DNA from: Armatimonadota bacterium
GTDB lineage: Bacteria > Armatimonadota > HRBIN16
Direction of reading: 5' to 3'
Assembly (NCBI GenBank): GCA_026003175.1
Contig: BPGT01000005.1
Span: forward strand, 62,001-126,000
DNA length: 64,000 nucleotides
Shown here: positions 23,636-32,795 of the stretch, in pieces
Layout: every line of letters starts with the position of its first letter
How positions within the stretch are numbered: position 1 is the first letter of the stretch
Program-made: the position numbers and the translations under genes
The notes under the pieces: model-generated
Database searches by the model: none
Told to the model about the DNA's origin: nothing
Seen by the model: the letters and a program-made list of their open reading frames with translations, nothing else

Positions 23636-26600
23636 CCCGAGAGAAGAAAGGCTTTCATACAGAGGACCAGGGCGACAGCAGGATAAACCGCAGGCAATTC
23701 CTGAAATGTTCGGCTGTGCTGGGTGGCGCGCTGATGGCTTCTCAGCTGGAGTGGGCAAGCGCGCTGATGCGCCGAGCGGAGGCAGGCATGCTGTCGCCAG
23801 AAGAGGAGTATGAGCTGGCTAAGGCAGAGAATATCCTGTACTCTGTGTGCCTGCAGTGTAACACAGGATGCGGCATCAAGGTCAAACTGTTCCGGCAGGG
23901 CGATAGAGCCATCGCGCTCAAAATAGACGGCAACCCCTACAACCCGTTTACCACTCACCCGCACCTGCCGTATACCACCTCGCCACTCGCGGTGAGCACC
24001 GTGGACATGGCAATATGTCCGAAGGGGCAAGCCGGCATCCAAACCGCCTACGACCCTTATCGCATCACGAAGGTGCTCAAGCGGGCGGGCAAACGTGGTG
24101 AGAACAAGTGGATAACTATCCCCTTTGATCAGGCGATTGATGAAATCGTCAACGGTGGTAAACTGTTCGCGCACGTGCCCGGCGAGGAGAACCGGGTGGT
24201 CACGGGGCTGAAAGAGATCTATGTGCTGCGCGACCCTGCGCTTGCCAAGCAGATGGCAGAAGACGTTAAAGCTATCGCTCAGGCGAAGGATAAGAAGCAG
24301 GCGGTGGAGGAGTTCAAGAAAAAATACGCCAACCACCTGCACTATCTGATTGACCCCGACCACCCCGACCTGGGACCCAAGAACAACCAGTTTGTATATA
24401 TGTGGGGACGCAAGAAGGGCGGGCGCTCTGAGTTTGCGCTGCGCTTCTTCGCCGATTACTTCGGCACGGTGAATACGCATGGGCACACTACTGTGTGCCA
24501 GGGCTCGCTCTACTTCTCATGCAAAGCGATGAGTGAGCAATACGAGTACAACAAGTTCACCGGCGGGCAGAAGTTCTACTGGCAGGCAGACCTAGAAAAC
24601 GCCGAGTATATCGTAAGCGTAGGGAGCAATCTGTTTGAAGCCAATTATGGTCCCACCAACCAGAGCGTCAGGCTAGCGCCTCGCCTGGCGAACGGACAAG
24701 CAAAGCTGGTGGTGGTCAACCCGCGCTTCAGCAAAGCAGCTGCGAAGGCATATCGCTACCTGCCGATTAAGCCGGGTACTGACGCCGCCTTCTTCGCCGG
24801 CATCATCCAATGGCTGATTCGCAACCAGAGGTACGATGCCAAATACCTTGCCTGCGCCAACAAGGCGGCAGCAACAGAAGCCGGTGAACCTACCTGGACA
24901 AACGCCACCTGGCTGGTGAAAGTCGGTGCGGATGGTACACCCGGCAAGTTCTTGCGAGCACATGAAATCGGGCTGGCGCCGGTGGAGAAACGGGTAGACA
25001 AGGAAGGTAAAGAACACGATTTCGAATACCTCGTGGTGATGCGCGGGGGCAAACCGGTTGCGATAGACCCGAACGACGAGAAAAACGCCGTTACCGGCGA
25101 CCTGTTTGTGGACACCGAGCTGAACGGGATACGGGTGAAGAGCGCTTTGCAGATTATCGCCGAAGCGGCGAACGCCAGAAGCCTAGAGGAATGGGCGCAA
25201 CTCTGCGGCATCCCCGCTAGCGAGATTGCTACCGTTGCAGAAGAGCTGGCTCAGCACGGCAAGAAAGGCGTCGTGGACGTTCATCGCGGCGTTGCCCAGC
25301 ATACTAATGGTTTCTACAACGTGGTCTCGGCAATGAGCATTAACCTGCTGCTGGGCAACTTTGACTGGAAAGGTGGTATGATTGTCGCCTCCACCTACAA
25401 CACTGCAGGTACCAAGCCGGGACAGCCGTTCAATTTGGATAGCCTCAAACCGGGCAAGCTTACCAGGTTTGGCATCAGCATCATCCGCCACGACGTGAAA
25501 TATGAGGACACCACTCTCTTTGCAGGCTACCCCGCAAAGCGCAACTGGTGGCCGCTTTCCAGCGACATCTACGAGGAGATTATCCCTTCTATCGGCGATG
25601 CCTACCCCTACCCCATTAAGGCGCTGTTCATGTACATGGGAGCGCCAACCTACGCGCTCCCCGCAGGACACACCAACATTGAGGTGTTGACCGACCTGGA
25701 GAAGGTGCCACTGTTCTTCTGTAGTGACATCACCATCGGTCCCACCTCGCTGTACGCGGACTACATCTTCCCCGACCTCAGCTACCTGGAGCGGTGGGAG
25801 ATGCACGGCTCACATCCCAACATGCCGGTCAAGGTACAACCGATACGGCAGCCGGTCATCGCGCCGCTGACGGAAACGGTGACGGTGTTCGGGGAGAAGC
25901 AACCTTGCAGCTTCGAGGCGGTTCTGCTCGCGCTTGCCGAGAAGCTGGGCATGCCCGGGTTCGGTCCCAACGGCTTCGGGGAAGGGCAACCGCTTACTCG
26001 TCCAGACGACTTCTACATCCGAATGGTGGCGAACGTCGCGCTGGACGGCAGTCCCGTACCTGATGCAGACGATAAAGAGGTGCAGCTGTTCCTGAATGCC
26101 CGCAAACACCTGCCCCAAACCGTATTTGCCCCTGAACGCTGGCAGCGCATTGCGGGAGCAAACTGGCGAAAAGTGGTGTACGTGCTCAACCGCGGAGGGC
26201 GGTTCCAGGAATATGCAGAGGTCTACAAGGGCGAGCAAGTGTCTAACAAGTACGGCAAGCTCATCAACCTCTATCAGGAGAAGACCGCCAGCACCAAAAA
26301 CGCCTTCACCGGCGAGCCAAACCCGGGCTACGCAACCTACATCCCCATCGTTACTACGCTGGGCGAGCCTCCCTCAAAAGCGGGGATGGAGGATGGCTAT
26401 CCCTTGCACCTGATTACCCAGCGAGACATCCTGCACACCAAATCACGCACGGTGGTGGATTACTGGCTGCTGGCTCTGCGCATCGAAAACGAGGTGCTGA
26501 TCCACCCCCAAGATGCCCAGAAGCTGGGGCTGAAAGACGGTGACCGTGTGAAGGTGGTCTCCGCTACTAACCCTTCTGGCGAGTGGGACCTCGGCAACGG

Positions 26601-26874
26601 CGTCAAGAAGCCAATGATCGGCAGGGTGAAGACCACCCAGACCATCATGCCGGGAGTGGTCACTTTCACACTGGGGCATGGACACTGGGCTACCGGCTCC
26701 AGCGATATAACGATTGATGGCACGGTAGTCAAAGGCGACCCGCGACGCGCACGAGGAATCCACGCCAACGCGGCGATGTGGGTAGACCCCTACCTGAAAA
26801 ACACCTGTATGCTTGACCCGGTAGGGGGAAGCGTTTCGTTCTACGATACGAAAGTGAAGCTCGTCAAAGTGTGA
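23632..26874 (+). CDS. Tat-exported molybdopterin oxidoreductase catalytic subunit (tetrathionate reductase-like clade suspected)
   Basis: 1080 aa bis-MGD enzyme of the DMSO reductase superfamily. A twin-arginine signal (RINRRQFLK, Arg20-Arg21) is followed by a [4Fe-4S] motif with Cys73, Cys76 and Cys80, and a later Cys in AICPKGQ. The likely Mo ligand is Cys289 in HTTVCQGS. Cys ligation and the length over 1000 aa suggest the TtrA/PsrA/arsenate or selenate reductase branch rather than formate dehydrogenase (Sec) or DMSO reductase (Ser). About 60 lysine-rich residues (200-260) seem inserted before the Mo-ligand region. C-terminal MGD-binding parts (LHLITQRDILHTKSRT, VTFTLGHGHWATGS) are present. 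The substrate is unknown. Confidence 0.9.
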   Translation: MTREKKGFHTEDQGDSRINRRQFLKCSAVLGGALMASQLEWASALMRRAEAGMLSPEEEYELAKAENILYSVCLQCNTGCGIKVKLFRQGDRAIALKIDGNPYNPFTTHPHLPYTTSPLAVSTVDMAICPKGQAGIQTAYDPYRITKVLKRAGKRGENKWITIPFDQAIDEIVNGGKLFAHVPGEENRVVTGLKEIYVLRDPALAKQMAEDVKAIAQAKDKKQAVEEFKKKYANHLHYLIDPDHPDLGPKNNQFVYMWGRKKGGRSEFALRFFADYFGTVNTHGHTTVCQGSLYFSCKAMSEQYEYNKFTGGQKFYWQADLENAEYIVSVGSNLFEANYGPTNQSVRLAPRLANGQAKLVVVNPRFSKAAAKAYRYLPIKPGTDAAFFAGIIQWLIRNQRYDAKYLACANKAAATEAGEPTWTNATWLVKVGADGTPGKFLRAHEIGLAPVEKRVDKEGKEHDFEYLVVMRGGKPVAIDPNDEKNAVTGDLFVDTELNGIRVKSALQIIAEAANARSLEEWAQLCGIPASEIATVAEELAQHGKKGVVDVHRGVAQHTNGFYNVVSAMSINLLLGNFDWKGGMIVASTYNTAGTKPGQPFNLDSLKPGKLTRFGISIIRHDVKYEDTTLFAGYPAKRNWWPLSSDIYEEIIPSIGDAYPYPIKALFMYMGAPTYALPAGHTNIEVLTDLEKVPLFFCSDITIGPTSLYADYIFPDLSYLERWEMHGSHPNMPVKVQPIRQPVIAPLTETVTVFGEKQPCSFEAVLLALAEKLGMPGFGPNGFGEGQPLTRPDDFYIRMVANVALDGSPVPDADDKEVQLFLNARKHLPQTVFAPERWQRIAGANWRKVVYVLNRGGRFQEYAEVYKGEQVSNKYGKLINLYQEKTASTKNAFTGEPNPGYATYIPIVTTLGEPPSKAGMEDGYPLHLITQRDILHTKSRTVVDYWLLALRIENEVLIHPQDAQKLGLKDGDRVKVVSATNPSGEWDLGNGVKKPMIGRVKTTQTIMPGVVTFTLGHGHWATGSSDITIDGTVVKGDPRRARGIHANAAMWVDPYLKNTCMLDPVGGSVSFYDTKVKLVKV

Positions 26875-26880
26875 GCGTAC

Positions 26881-26906
26881 CCTGTGCAGGAGCATTCCTG
26901 CACAGG
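26881..26906 (+). terminator. strong intercistronic hairpin
   Basis: CCTGTGCAGGA and TCCTGCACAGG form an 11-bp perfect stem with a 4-base loop, seven bases after the molybdoenzyme stop. No T-run follows on the plus strand, so it may stabilise or attenuate the mRNA rather than end it before the porin gene. Confidence 0.6.
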
Positions 26907-26953
26907 GAAATCACAAAAAAACATCAAATCACATTCAGGAGGTAACCTGAAGT

Positions 26954-28276
26954 ATGTTCGGGGGAACCCTTAGCAGGTGCGTGCATGTGCGACGATACCA
27001 ACTACGCACACAGAGGATGCTTTTGCCGGCGCTGACGCTGGTGTTTGTGCTAACCGCTGCCGGATGGGGACAACAGTCGACAACGGTGCAGGACCTACAG
27101 GCGGAGATCGCCCGCCTGCGCGAGCGCGTGGCAGAGCTGGAATCGTTGAGAACGCAGCTGGGCAAACTGGAACAGCAGCTGCAGGAACTGCAGAAAACGC
27201 AGAAAGCACATGCGCCCACAGTAGCGACCGCCAACAAGGAGGCGAAAATCGCTATCGACGGGCGCACCTTTGCGGGCATTTTCGGCTCGCAGAAAGACGG
27301 CAGTTTCGCCAACCGCAGCATGGATATCCCCGATAGTAAAATCCGCTTCGCATTCACTCCCTCACCGTATATCACGGTAGTCAATCGCTTCAGCACCAAC
27401 CGCGCCGCTACCGGTGGCTTCGACTACTTCTACATGGATCTGAAGGACTGGGCGGGCGCATGGCGTGGGCACACCCTGCGCATCGGTAAGCACAAACTGG
27501 ACATCGGGCAGGAAACATGGACGGACAACCCGGTGGAAAGTATCGTGATTACCAACGCAGTATCGCATATCTCCGGCTACGATGAAGGACTGAACCTGCG
27601 CGGGCCGCTTTCCACAGGCGCCCATCCGTGGACTTACTCCATCGAGCTGGTTAACGGCAATCAGGGCTTTGTCGCTGCACCGGCGGAGCTCACGTGGGGT
27701 GTCAAAGTGGGCGGACTGCTCACAGACAAAATATACCTGTCCCTCAGTTACCTGCGCACCGGCAACCTGGTAAAGCGAGACGGCACGCTGGACAAGCCCG
27801 ATTTCAACATCGCAGAGGTGTTTGACCCGCCGGCGGGGGCAACAGGCTGGCGGCGTAGCCTCTGGGAGATAGACCTGCGCTACGGATACGGTAAAGAGGG
27901 CATTAAGTCCATCGTAGGCAGCGAGGCGGACGAACCCTGGCAGCTGGCACTGGCGTACGGACGCTTCAACGACAACGCTGAGGGCGCGCCGGACCGCAAG
28001 GGTAGCTACGGCTTCATCGAAGCGCTGTTTAACCTGACGCCCAAAGCGTATCTGGGACTGCGCTTCAGTCAGATTGCGCTGGACGACGGCGCCACGGCCA
28101 AACTGGCAGGCAGCCCGGTGGCGGTAAATAAATACCGCAGGTACTCCTTCGGGCTGGGCTACCGGTTATCGCGCCTGACGCATCTCAAGACGGAGTACAC
28201 CGTCAACGATACCAGCGGCGGCGCAACCAGCCCTGACCTGAATCAGTTCGCCTTGGGCGTCGCAACGAAGTTCTGA
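26954..28276 (+). CDS. porin-like outer-membrane beta-barrel with N-terminal coiled coil
   Basis: 440 aa. A signal-like hydrophobic stretch (LLPALTLVFVLTAAGWG) is followed by a coiled coil at about residues 48-85 (IARLRERVAELESLRTQLGK), then alternating beta strands typical of a barrel, ending in ...LGVATKF with terminal Phe. The coiled coil plus barrel matches OprP/OprO-like or putative porins. ATG 26954 has AGGAGG upstream. Its place after the molybdoenzyme suggests substrate or product passage across the outer membrane. Confidence 0.82.
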   Translation: MFGGTLSRCVHVRRYQLRTQRMLLPALTLVFVLTAAGWGQQSTTVQDLQAEIARLRERVAELESLRTQLGKLEQQLQELQKTQKAHAPTVATANKEAKIAIDGRTFAGIFGSQKDGSFANRSMDIPDSKIRFAFTPSPYITVVNRFSTNRAATGGFDYFYMDLKDWAGAWRGHTLRIGKHKLDIGQETWTDNPVESIVITNAVSHISGYDEGLNLRGPLSTGAHPWTYSIELVNGNQGFVAAPAELTWGVKVGGLLTDKIYLSLSYLRTGNLVKRDGTLDKPDFNIAEVFDPPAGATGWRRSLWEIDLRYGYGKEGIKSIVGSEADEPWQLALAYGRFNDNAEGAPDRKGSYGFIEALFNLTPKAYLGLRFSQIALDDGATAKLAGSPVAVNKYRRYSFGLGYRLSRLTHLKTEYTVNDTSGGATSPDLNQFALGVATKF

Positions 28277-28331
28277 CGAACGTCCCGCAAGCGCCAAGAG
28301 ATGCTGGCTTCCAAACAGTATGGTGACAAAC

Positions 28332-28377
28332 CACAGAGGGCACAGAGAGAATGGAGAAAAACTCTGTGTCCTCTGTG
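28332..28377. repeat. imperfect inverted repeat, dispersed type
   Basis: CACAGAGGGCACAGAG (28332-28347) pairs with CTCTGTGTCCTCTGTG (28362-28377) around a 14-base loop. This CACAGAG family is seen between genes in many genomes. It may terminate the molybdoenzyme-porin transcript. Confidence 0.7.
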
Positions 28378-28498
28378 TGTCCGGTGGTAAAAGCTCGAAT
28401 GAAAACGTATCGCCGGGTTCTTTCACCGTGCCACACAGGAAAGTCCGTCCCCGCCTCGAATTACATTGCTTAGTGCTTTTGAACAGAGGAGAGAACCT

Positions 28499-30574
28499 AT
28501 GTGGAGGGTTGCCCTGCCGTTTTGTGTGATGGGTGCCATGGCGGCTGTTGTTGGCGCACAGCCGAAAGCCGATTTCTACGTCGCCACCAATGGTAATGAC
28601 AACTGGTCGGGCAAGCGGGCAGCTCCCAACCGCCAGCGCACCGACGGTCCCTTTGCCACCCTGAAACGGGCGCAGCAGGCAGTGCGTGAGTTGCGTCGGT
28701 CTCAGAAACTGAACCGCCCTGTAGTGGTAATGGTGCGCAAAGGCACTTACTACCTCTCCGAGCCGCTGGTCTTTTCCCCAGAAGACTCGGGTACGGCGCA
28801 GTCACCCACCGTGTACGCCGCCTATCCGGGCGAGAAACCGGTTATCAGTGGCGGCGTCGCGCTGAAGGGGTGGGTGGTCACCCCCGATGGGCGGTGGCAA
28901 CTGCAGATACCGGAGGTGCAGCGCGGGGAGTGGAACTTTATGCAGATCTGGGTGAACGGGGAACGCCGCTACCGCCCTCGCCTGCCAAAGAACGGCTATT
29001 ACACCATCGCCGATGAACTACCCCCTGTTCCGGGCAAAGGCTCCAACTCGTTCGTGTTCCAGCGTGGAGAGATTCGCCCCGACTGGCATCGCCTGAACGA
29101 TGTGGAGGTCATGGCAACGCAGCTATGGACAATGGCGCGACTGCGCATCGCGCAGGTGGACGCCAACAAAAACATCGTCACCTTCACCGGAACCACCTCA
29201 CATGACCAGTGGTGGTCTACCCTGCACAAGGGACATCGCTATTTTGTGGAAAACGTCAAAGAGGCGCTGAGCGAGCCCGGCGAATGGTATCTGGACAGGG
29301 GCAGAGGCGTGTTGACTTACATCCCCAAACCCGGCGAAACACCTGAAAAAAGCACTGTCATCGCACCGAAGATAGACCGCCTGCTGGTGCTGAGGGGCGA
29401 TGTGGACGGGCGCAAGTGGGTGCAACATCTTGTCTTTCGCGGTTTGACCTTTGCGCATACGAACTGGGTTACCCCCAATGAGGGTTACAGCTTCCCGCAA
29501 GCGGAAGCCATCCTGTGGGCAGCCATCGGTGCAGAAGGAGCGCGCGATTGTGCCTTCGAGGATTGCCGCGTGACCCACACCGGAACATATGCCATCGAGA
29601 TCGGGCGAGGCTGTAAGCGCAACCGTGTGGAACGGTGCGAGATGACCGATTTGGGCGCAGGCGGCGTGAAGATAGGTGAAATGGTGATTCGTCAGAACGA
29701 AGAGGAGGTCGCCAGCCACAACATCATCCGCGACTGTCTCATCGCGCATGGAGGAAGGCTCCATCCCGCTGCAGTAGGTGTGTGGATTGGGCAGTCACCG
29801 TATAACCGCATCGAGCACAACGAAATCTGCGACCTCTACTACACAGGCATCTCCGTCGGCTGGACATGGGGCTACGCGCAGGCGCTGGCGCACCACACAA
29901 CCGTCGCTTATAACCACGTCCACCATATCGGGCAGGGCGTGCTGAGCGATATGGGCGGCATCTACACGCTCGGCTTTCACGAAGGCACCACGGTGCACCA
30001 TAACCTGTTCCACGACATTGAGAGCCTGAGCTACGGCGGATGGGGCATCTACTTTGACGAAGGCACCACGCGTATTCTGGCGGAAAACAACGTGGTGTAT
30101 CGCACCAAAACAGGCGGCTTCCACCAGCACTACGGCAAGGAGAATGTGGTGCGCAACAACATCTTCGCCTTCGCGCGAGAGGGGCAAATCCAGCGTTCAC
30201 GTATGGAAGAGCACCTCTCTTTCACTTTCGAACGCAACATCGTCTACTGGCGCGAGGGTCCACTGTTGCATGGCAACTGGAGCGACAACCAGTACAGGAT
30301 GGACTATAACCTCTACTGGAACGAGGGCGGTGGAGAGATACGCTTTGCGAACTTCACGCTGGAGGAATGGCGGGCGAAGGGACAGGATGTGCACTCAGTG
30401 ATTGCCGACCCGCTGTTTGTGAACCCTGATAAAGGCGATTTTCGGTTGAAGCCGGGCTCGCCTGCCTCTCAAATCGGCTTCCAGCCAATAGACATATCGA
30501 GGGCAGGCAGGCTCACCAACAAACGCAAAGGCGAAACACCGCTGGCTCCACCCGCCTTTCCTGTAGGGAGGTAG
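28499..30574 (+). CDS. secreted right-handed parallel beta-helix protein (polysaccharide lyase-like)
   Basis: 691 aa. Signal peptide MWRVALPFCVMGAMAAVVGA, then DFYVATNGNDNWSGK, a DUF1565-like opening of many secreted beta-helix proteins. Repeating short strands with Asn ladders (YNRIEHNEICDLYYTGISV, NHVHHIGQGVLSDMGG) fill residues 300-600. The fold is shared by pectate lyases and some glycosidases. I cannot identify catalytic residues. ATG 28499 is chosen for its GAGGAG site and clean signal peptide. The next gene starts seven bases later. Confidence 0.85.
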   Translation: MWRVALPFCVMGAMAAVVGAQPKADFYVATNGNDNWSGKRAAPNRQRTDGPFATLKRAQQAVRELRRSQKLNRPVVVMVRKGTYYLSEPLVFSPEDSGTAQSPTVYAAYPGEKPVISGGVALKGWVVTPDGRWQLQIPEVQRGEWNFMQIWVNGERRYRPRLPKNGYYTIADELPPVPGKGSNSFVFQRGEIRPDWHRLNDVEVMATQLWTMARLRIAQVDANKNIVTFTGTTSHDQWWSTLHKGHRYFVENVKEALSEPGEWYLDRGRGVLTYIPKPGETPEKSTVIAPKIDRLLVLRGDVDGRKWVQHLVFRGLTFAHTNWVTPNEGYSFPQAEAILWAAIGAEGARDCAFEDCRVTHTGTYAIEIGRGCKRNRVERCEMTDLGAGGVKIGEMVIRQNEEEVASHNIIRDCLIAHGGRLHPAAVGVWIGQSPYNRIEHNEICDLYYTGISVGWTWGYAQALAHHTTVAYNHVHHIGQGVLSDMGGIYTLGFHEGTTVHHNLFHDIESLSYGGWGIYFDEGTTRILAENNVVYRTKTGGFHQHYGKENVVRNNIFAFAREGQIQRSRMEEHLSFTFERNIVYWREGPLLHGNWSDNQYRMDYNLYWNEGGGEIRFANFTLEEWRAKGQDVHSVIADPLFVNPDKGDFRLKPGSPASQIGFQPIDISRAGRLTNKRKGETPLAPPAFPVGR

Positions 30575-30581
30575 CGTAACG

Positions 30582-32795
30582 ATGCCTGAACTGCAACCGC
30601 CTATCTCTGACAAGCGTCCGTTGCGTCTGCATTCCGTCACACCCAGCCGCACGCGGGTGCCGCGCTACGAGCTGATAGAGTTTCGGCTGAACCTGCAAGC
30701 CACTTACAACAACGCTTTCGACCCGAGCGAGATAGCAGTGGATGGAATCTTCACTACTCCTTCTGGGGGCAAGGTGCGGGTTCCCGGCTTCTTCTATCGT
30801 GCCTACACTCGTAAACTGGAAGCACGCGACGAACGTCTGTCTCCCGCAGGCGAACCCGACTGGCGTATCCGCTTCGCTCCCACACAAGCAGGCAAGTACC
30901 GGATGGTGGTGACCGTACGCGATAGCACAGGCAAGACGGTGCGCTCTCAGCCTATCACCTTTCAGTGCGTTGCCTCGCAGCGCCCCGGCTTCGTGCGCGT
31001 CAGCCAGGACGACAGGCGCTACTTCGTCTTCGATAACGGCCAACCTTACATCCCTATTGGCGCGAACGTATGCTGGGGTGGTAGTCGCGGAACGTTCGAT
31101 TACGATGACTGGCTACCTCGTTACGCGCAGGCGGGCGGTAACTACTTTCGGGTGTGGCTGGGTCCCGCGTGGGTTACCTTCGGACTGGAGCGAACCGGCG
31201 AACCGCGCGAACGCTATGGCGTAGGTAAGATAGACCTGGCTAATGCCTGGCGGCTGGATTATGTGTTGAGTCTGGCACGCAAGCTCGGCATGTACGCGAT
31301 GCTCTGCTTTGACAGTTTCAACGAGCTGCGCAAACAACGGTATGGTGGGTTTCCTTACTGGGAGCAGACGCCGCACAACGCCGCCAACGGCGGCCCGCTT
31401 AAGGAACCCATCGAGTTCTGGACACACCCCGACATGCTCCGCGCCTACCGCAACAAGCTGCGCTATATGGTAGCACGATACGGGTGGTGCACCAACGTGC
31501 TGTGCTGGGAGTTCTGGAACGAGGTGGACATCGTCGGGCCCGACGCTTACAATCTGGAACTCATCACCCGGTGGCATCGCGAGATGGGTGATTATCTGCG
31601 ACGTATAGACCCGTGGAAGCACCTGATTACCACCAGCTTCGCCGACTCGAACGGGCGCGAGGTGATTGACCGCCTGCCGCAGATAGAGTTCTCACAGACC
31701 CACAACTACGGCTCGCGGGACACATCCGCTGCGTTAACTTTCTTCCAGCGCAAGAAAGAGGTGTATGGCAAACCGCATCTGGTGGGTGAGTTCGGCGCGG
31801 GCGCGATGGGTGAAGACCCTCGCGTAGACCCTACTGGCATCGCCCTGCACAGCGGTATCTGGAGCACTCTGCTGGACGGCTCGGCGGGAACCGCCATGCT
31901 CTGGTGGTGGGACAACCACATCCACCCGCACGACCTGTACCACCACTTCGCCGCCCTCAGCCGTTTCATCCGAGGGGTAAACTTTGCCAGGGAGGGGTTC
32001 CGACGGGTAGAAAAAGCGACGTTCACCCTGAAGCACCCTGCCGCATCCCCTACCTATAACGACCTGGCGCTACATGGACCGACCTCGTGGGAACCCCACC
32101 CATCCAACCGACCGACGACGGTGCAGATAGACGCTGAAGGCAAGGTTACCATCCGCGAGCAAGTAGCGGGTTTGCTACACGGTCTGCGCAACCACCGCGA
32201 CAAGCACAATCCGCTCACTTTTCAGACAGACCTCCCCCACCCCACGCGCCTGCGCATCTTCGTCACGGGCGTATCGGGGTATGGCGGAGCGCACCTTATC
32301 GTGGAGCGCAATGGCGTGCGTGTGCTGGATAAAGACATGCCGGACCCAGACGACACCAACAAGACCGACACCCTCCACCAGTACGACGGCGAATACATGG
32401 TGGAGATACCCGCTGGCAGGCAGACGGTAAAGGTGGAAAACATCGGCAACGACTGGGTGTTCGTCTCCTACCTGCTGGAGAAGGCGGTGAGGCAAACTGC
32501 GCCACCATTGCGTCTGTTTGGCTTACATGGTAAGAGCACGTCCCTGCTCTACATCGAGCAAGCGCAATACAACTGGTATCAGGTGAACGTGGTGAAACGA
32601 CCGCCTCAGCCGGTGCCGCCGACTATCCTGCACATCATGGACTGGACACCCGGGCGCTATCGCGTGCAGCTGTGGGACACCTATGAGGGAAAGCCTCTAT
32701 CTATCCAAATAGTGAGCGTGGACAGGTCGGGTTTGAGACTGGAGCTGCCATCCATCGCACGAGACATCGCACTGCGACTGGAGAAGGTTTCCTAA
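30582..32795 (+). CDS. DUF5060-type glycoside hydrolase (GH5-like clan A barrel)
   Basis: 737 aa. An N-terminal beta sandwich of DUF5060 type (VPRYELIEFRLNLQATYNN, VPGFFYRAYTR, WRIRFAPTQAGKYR) precedes a TIM barrel with predicted acid/base Glu314 (WEFWNEVD) and nucleophile Glu403 (LVGEFGAG). A C-terminal beta domain ends the protein. No signal peptide is visible at ATG 30582, although the upstream operon partner is exported, so this enzyme may act inside the cell. AGGGAGG precedes the start. The substrate is unknown. Confidence 0.85.
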   Translation: MPELQPPISDKRPLRLHSVTPSRTRVPRYELIEFRLNLQATYNNAFDPSEIAVDGIFTTPSGGKVRVPGFFYRAYTRKLEARDERLSPAGEPDWRIRFAPTQAGKYRMVVTVRDSTGKTVRSQPITFQCVASQRPGFVRVSQDDRRYFVFDNGQPYIPIGANVCWGGSRGTFDYDDWLPRYAQAGGNYFRVWLGPAWVTFGLERTGEPRERYGVGKIDLANAWRLDYVLSLARKLGMYAMLCFDSFNELRKQRYGGFPYWEQTPHNAANGGPLKEPIEFWTHPDMLRAYRNKLRYMVARYGWCTNVLCWEFWNEVDIVGPDAYNLELITRWHREMGDYLRRIDPWKHLITTSFADSNGREVIDRLPQIEFSQTHNYGSRDTSAALTFFQRKKEVYGKPHLVGEFGAGAMGEDPRVDPTGIALHSGIWSTLLDGSAGTAMLWWWDNHIHPHDLYHHFAALSRFIRGVNFAREGFRRVEKATFTLKHPAASPTYNDLALHGPTSWEPHPSNRPTTVQIDAEGKVTIREQVAGLLHGLRNHRDKHNPLTFQTDLPHPTRLRIFVTGVSGYGGAHLIVERNGVRVLDKDMPDPDDTNKTDTLHQYDGEYMVEIPAGRQTVKVENIGNDWVFVSYLLEKAVRQTAPPLRLFGLHGKSTSLLYIEQAQYNWYQVNVVKRPPQPVPPTILHIMDWTPGRYRVQLWDTYEGKPLSIQIVSVDRSGLRLELPSIARDIALRLEKVS

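Noticed and set aside
23626-24486. 286-aa minus-strand frame inside the molybdoenzyme gene
   Set aside because: The opposite strand encodes the Tat signal, Fe-S motif and Mo ligand of a complete enzyme; this frame has no recognisable pattern.
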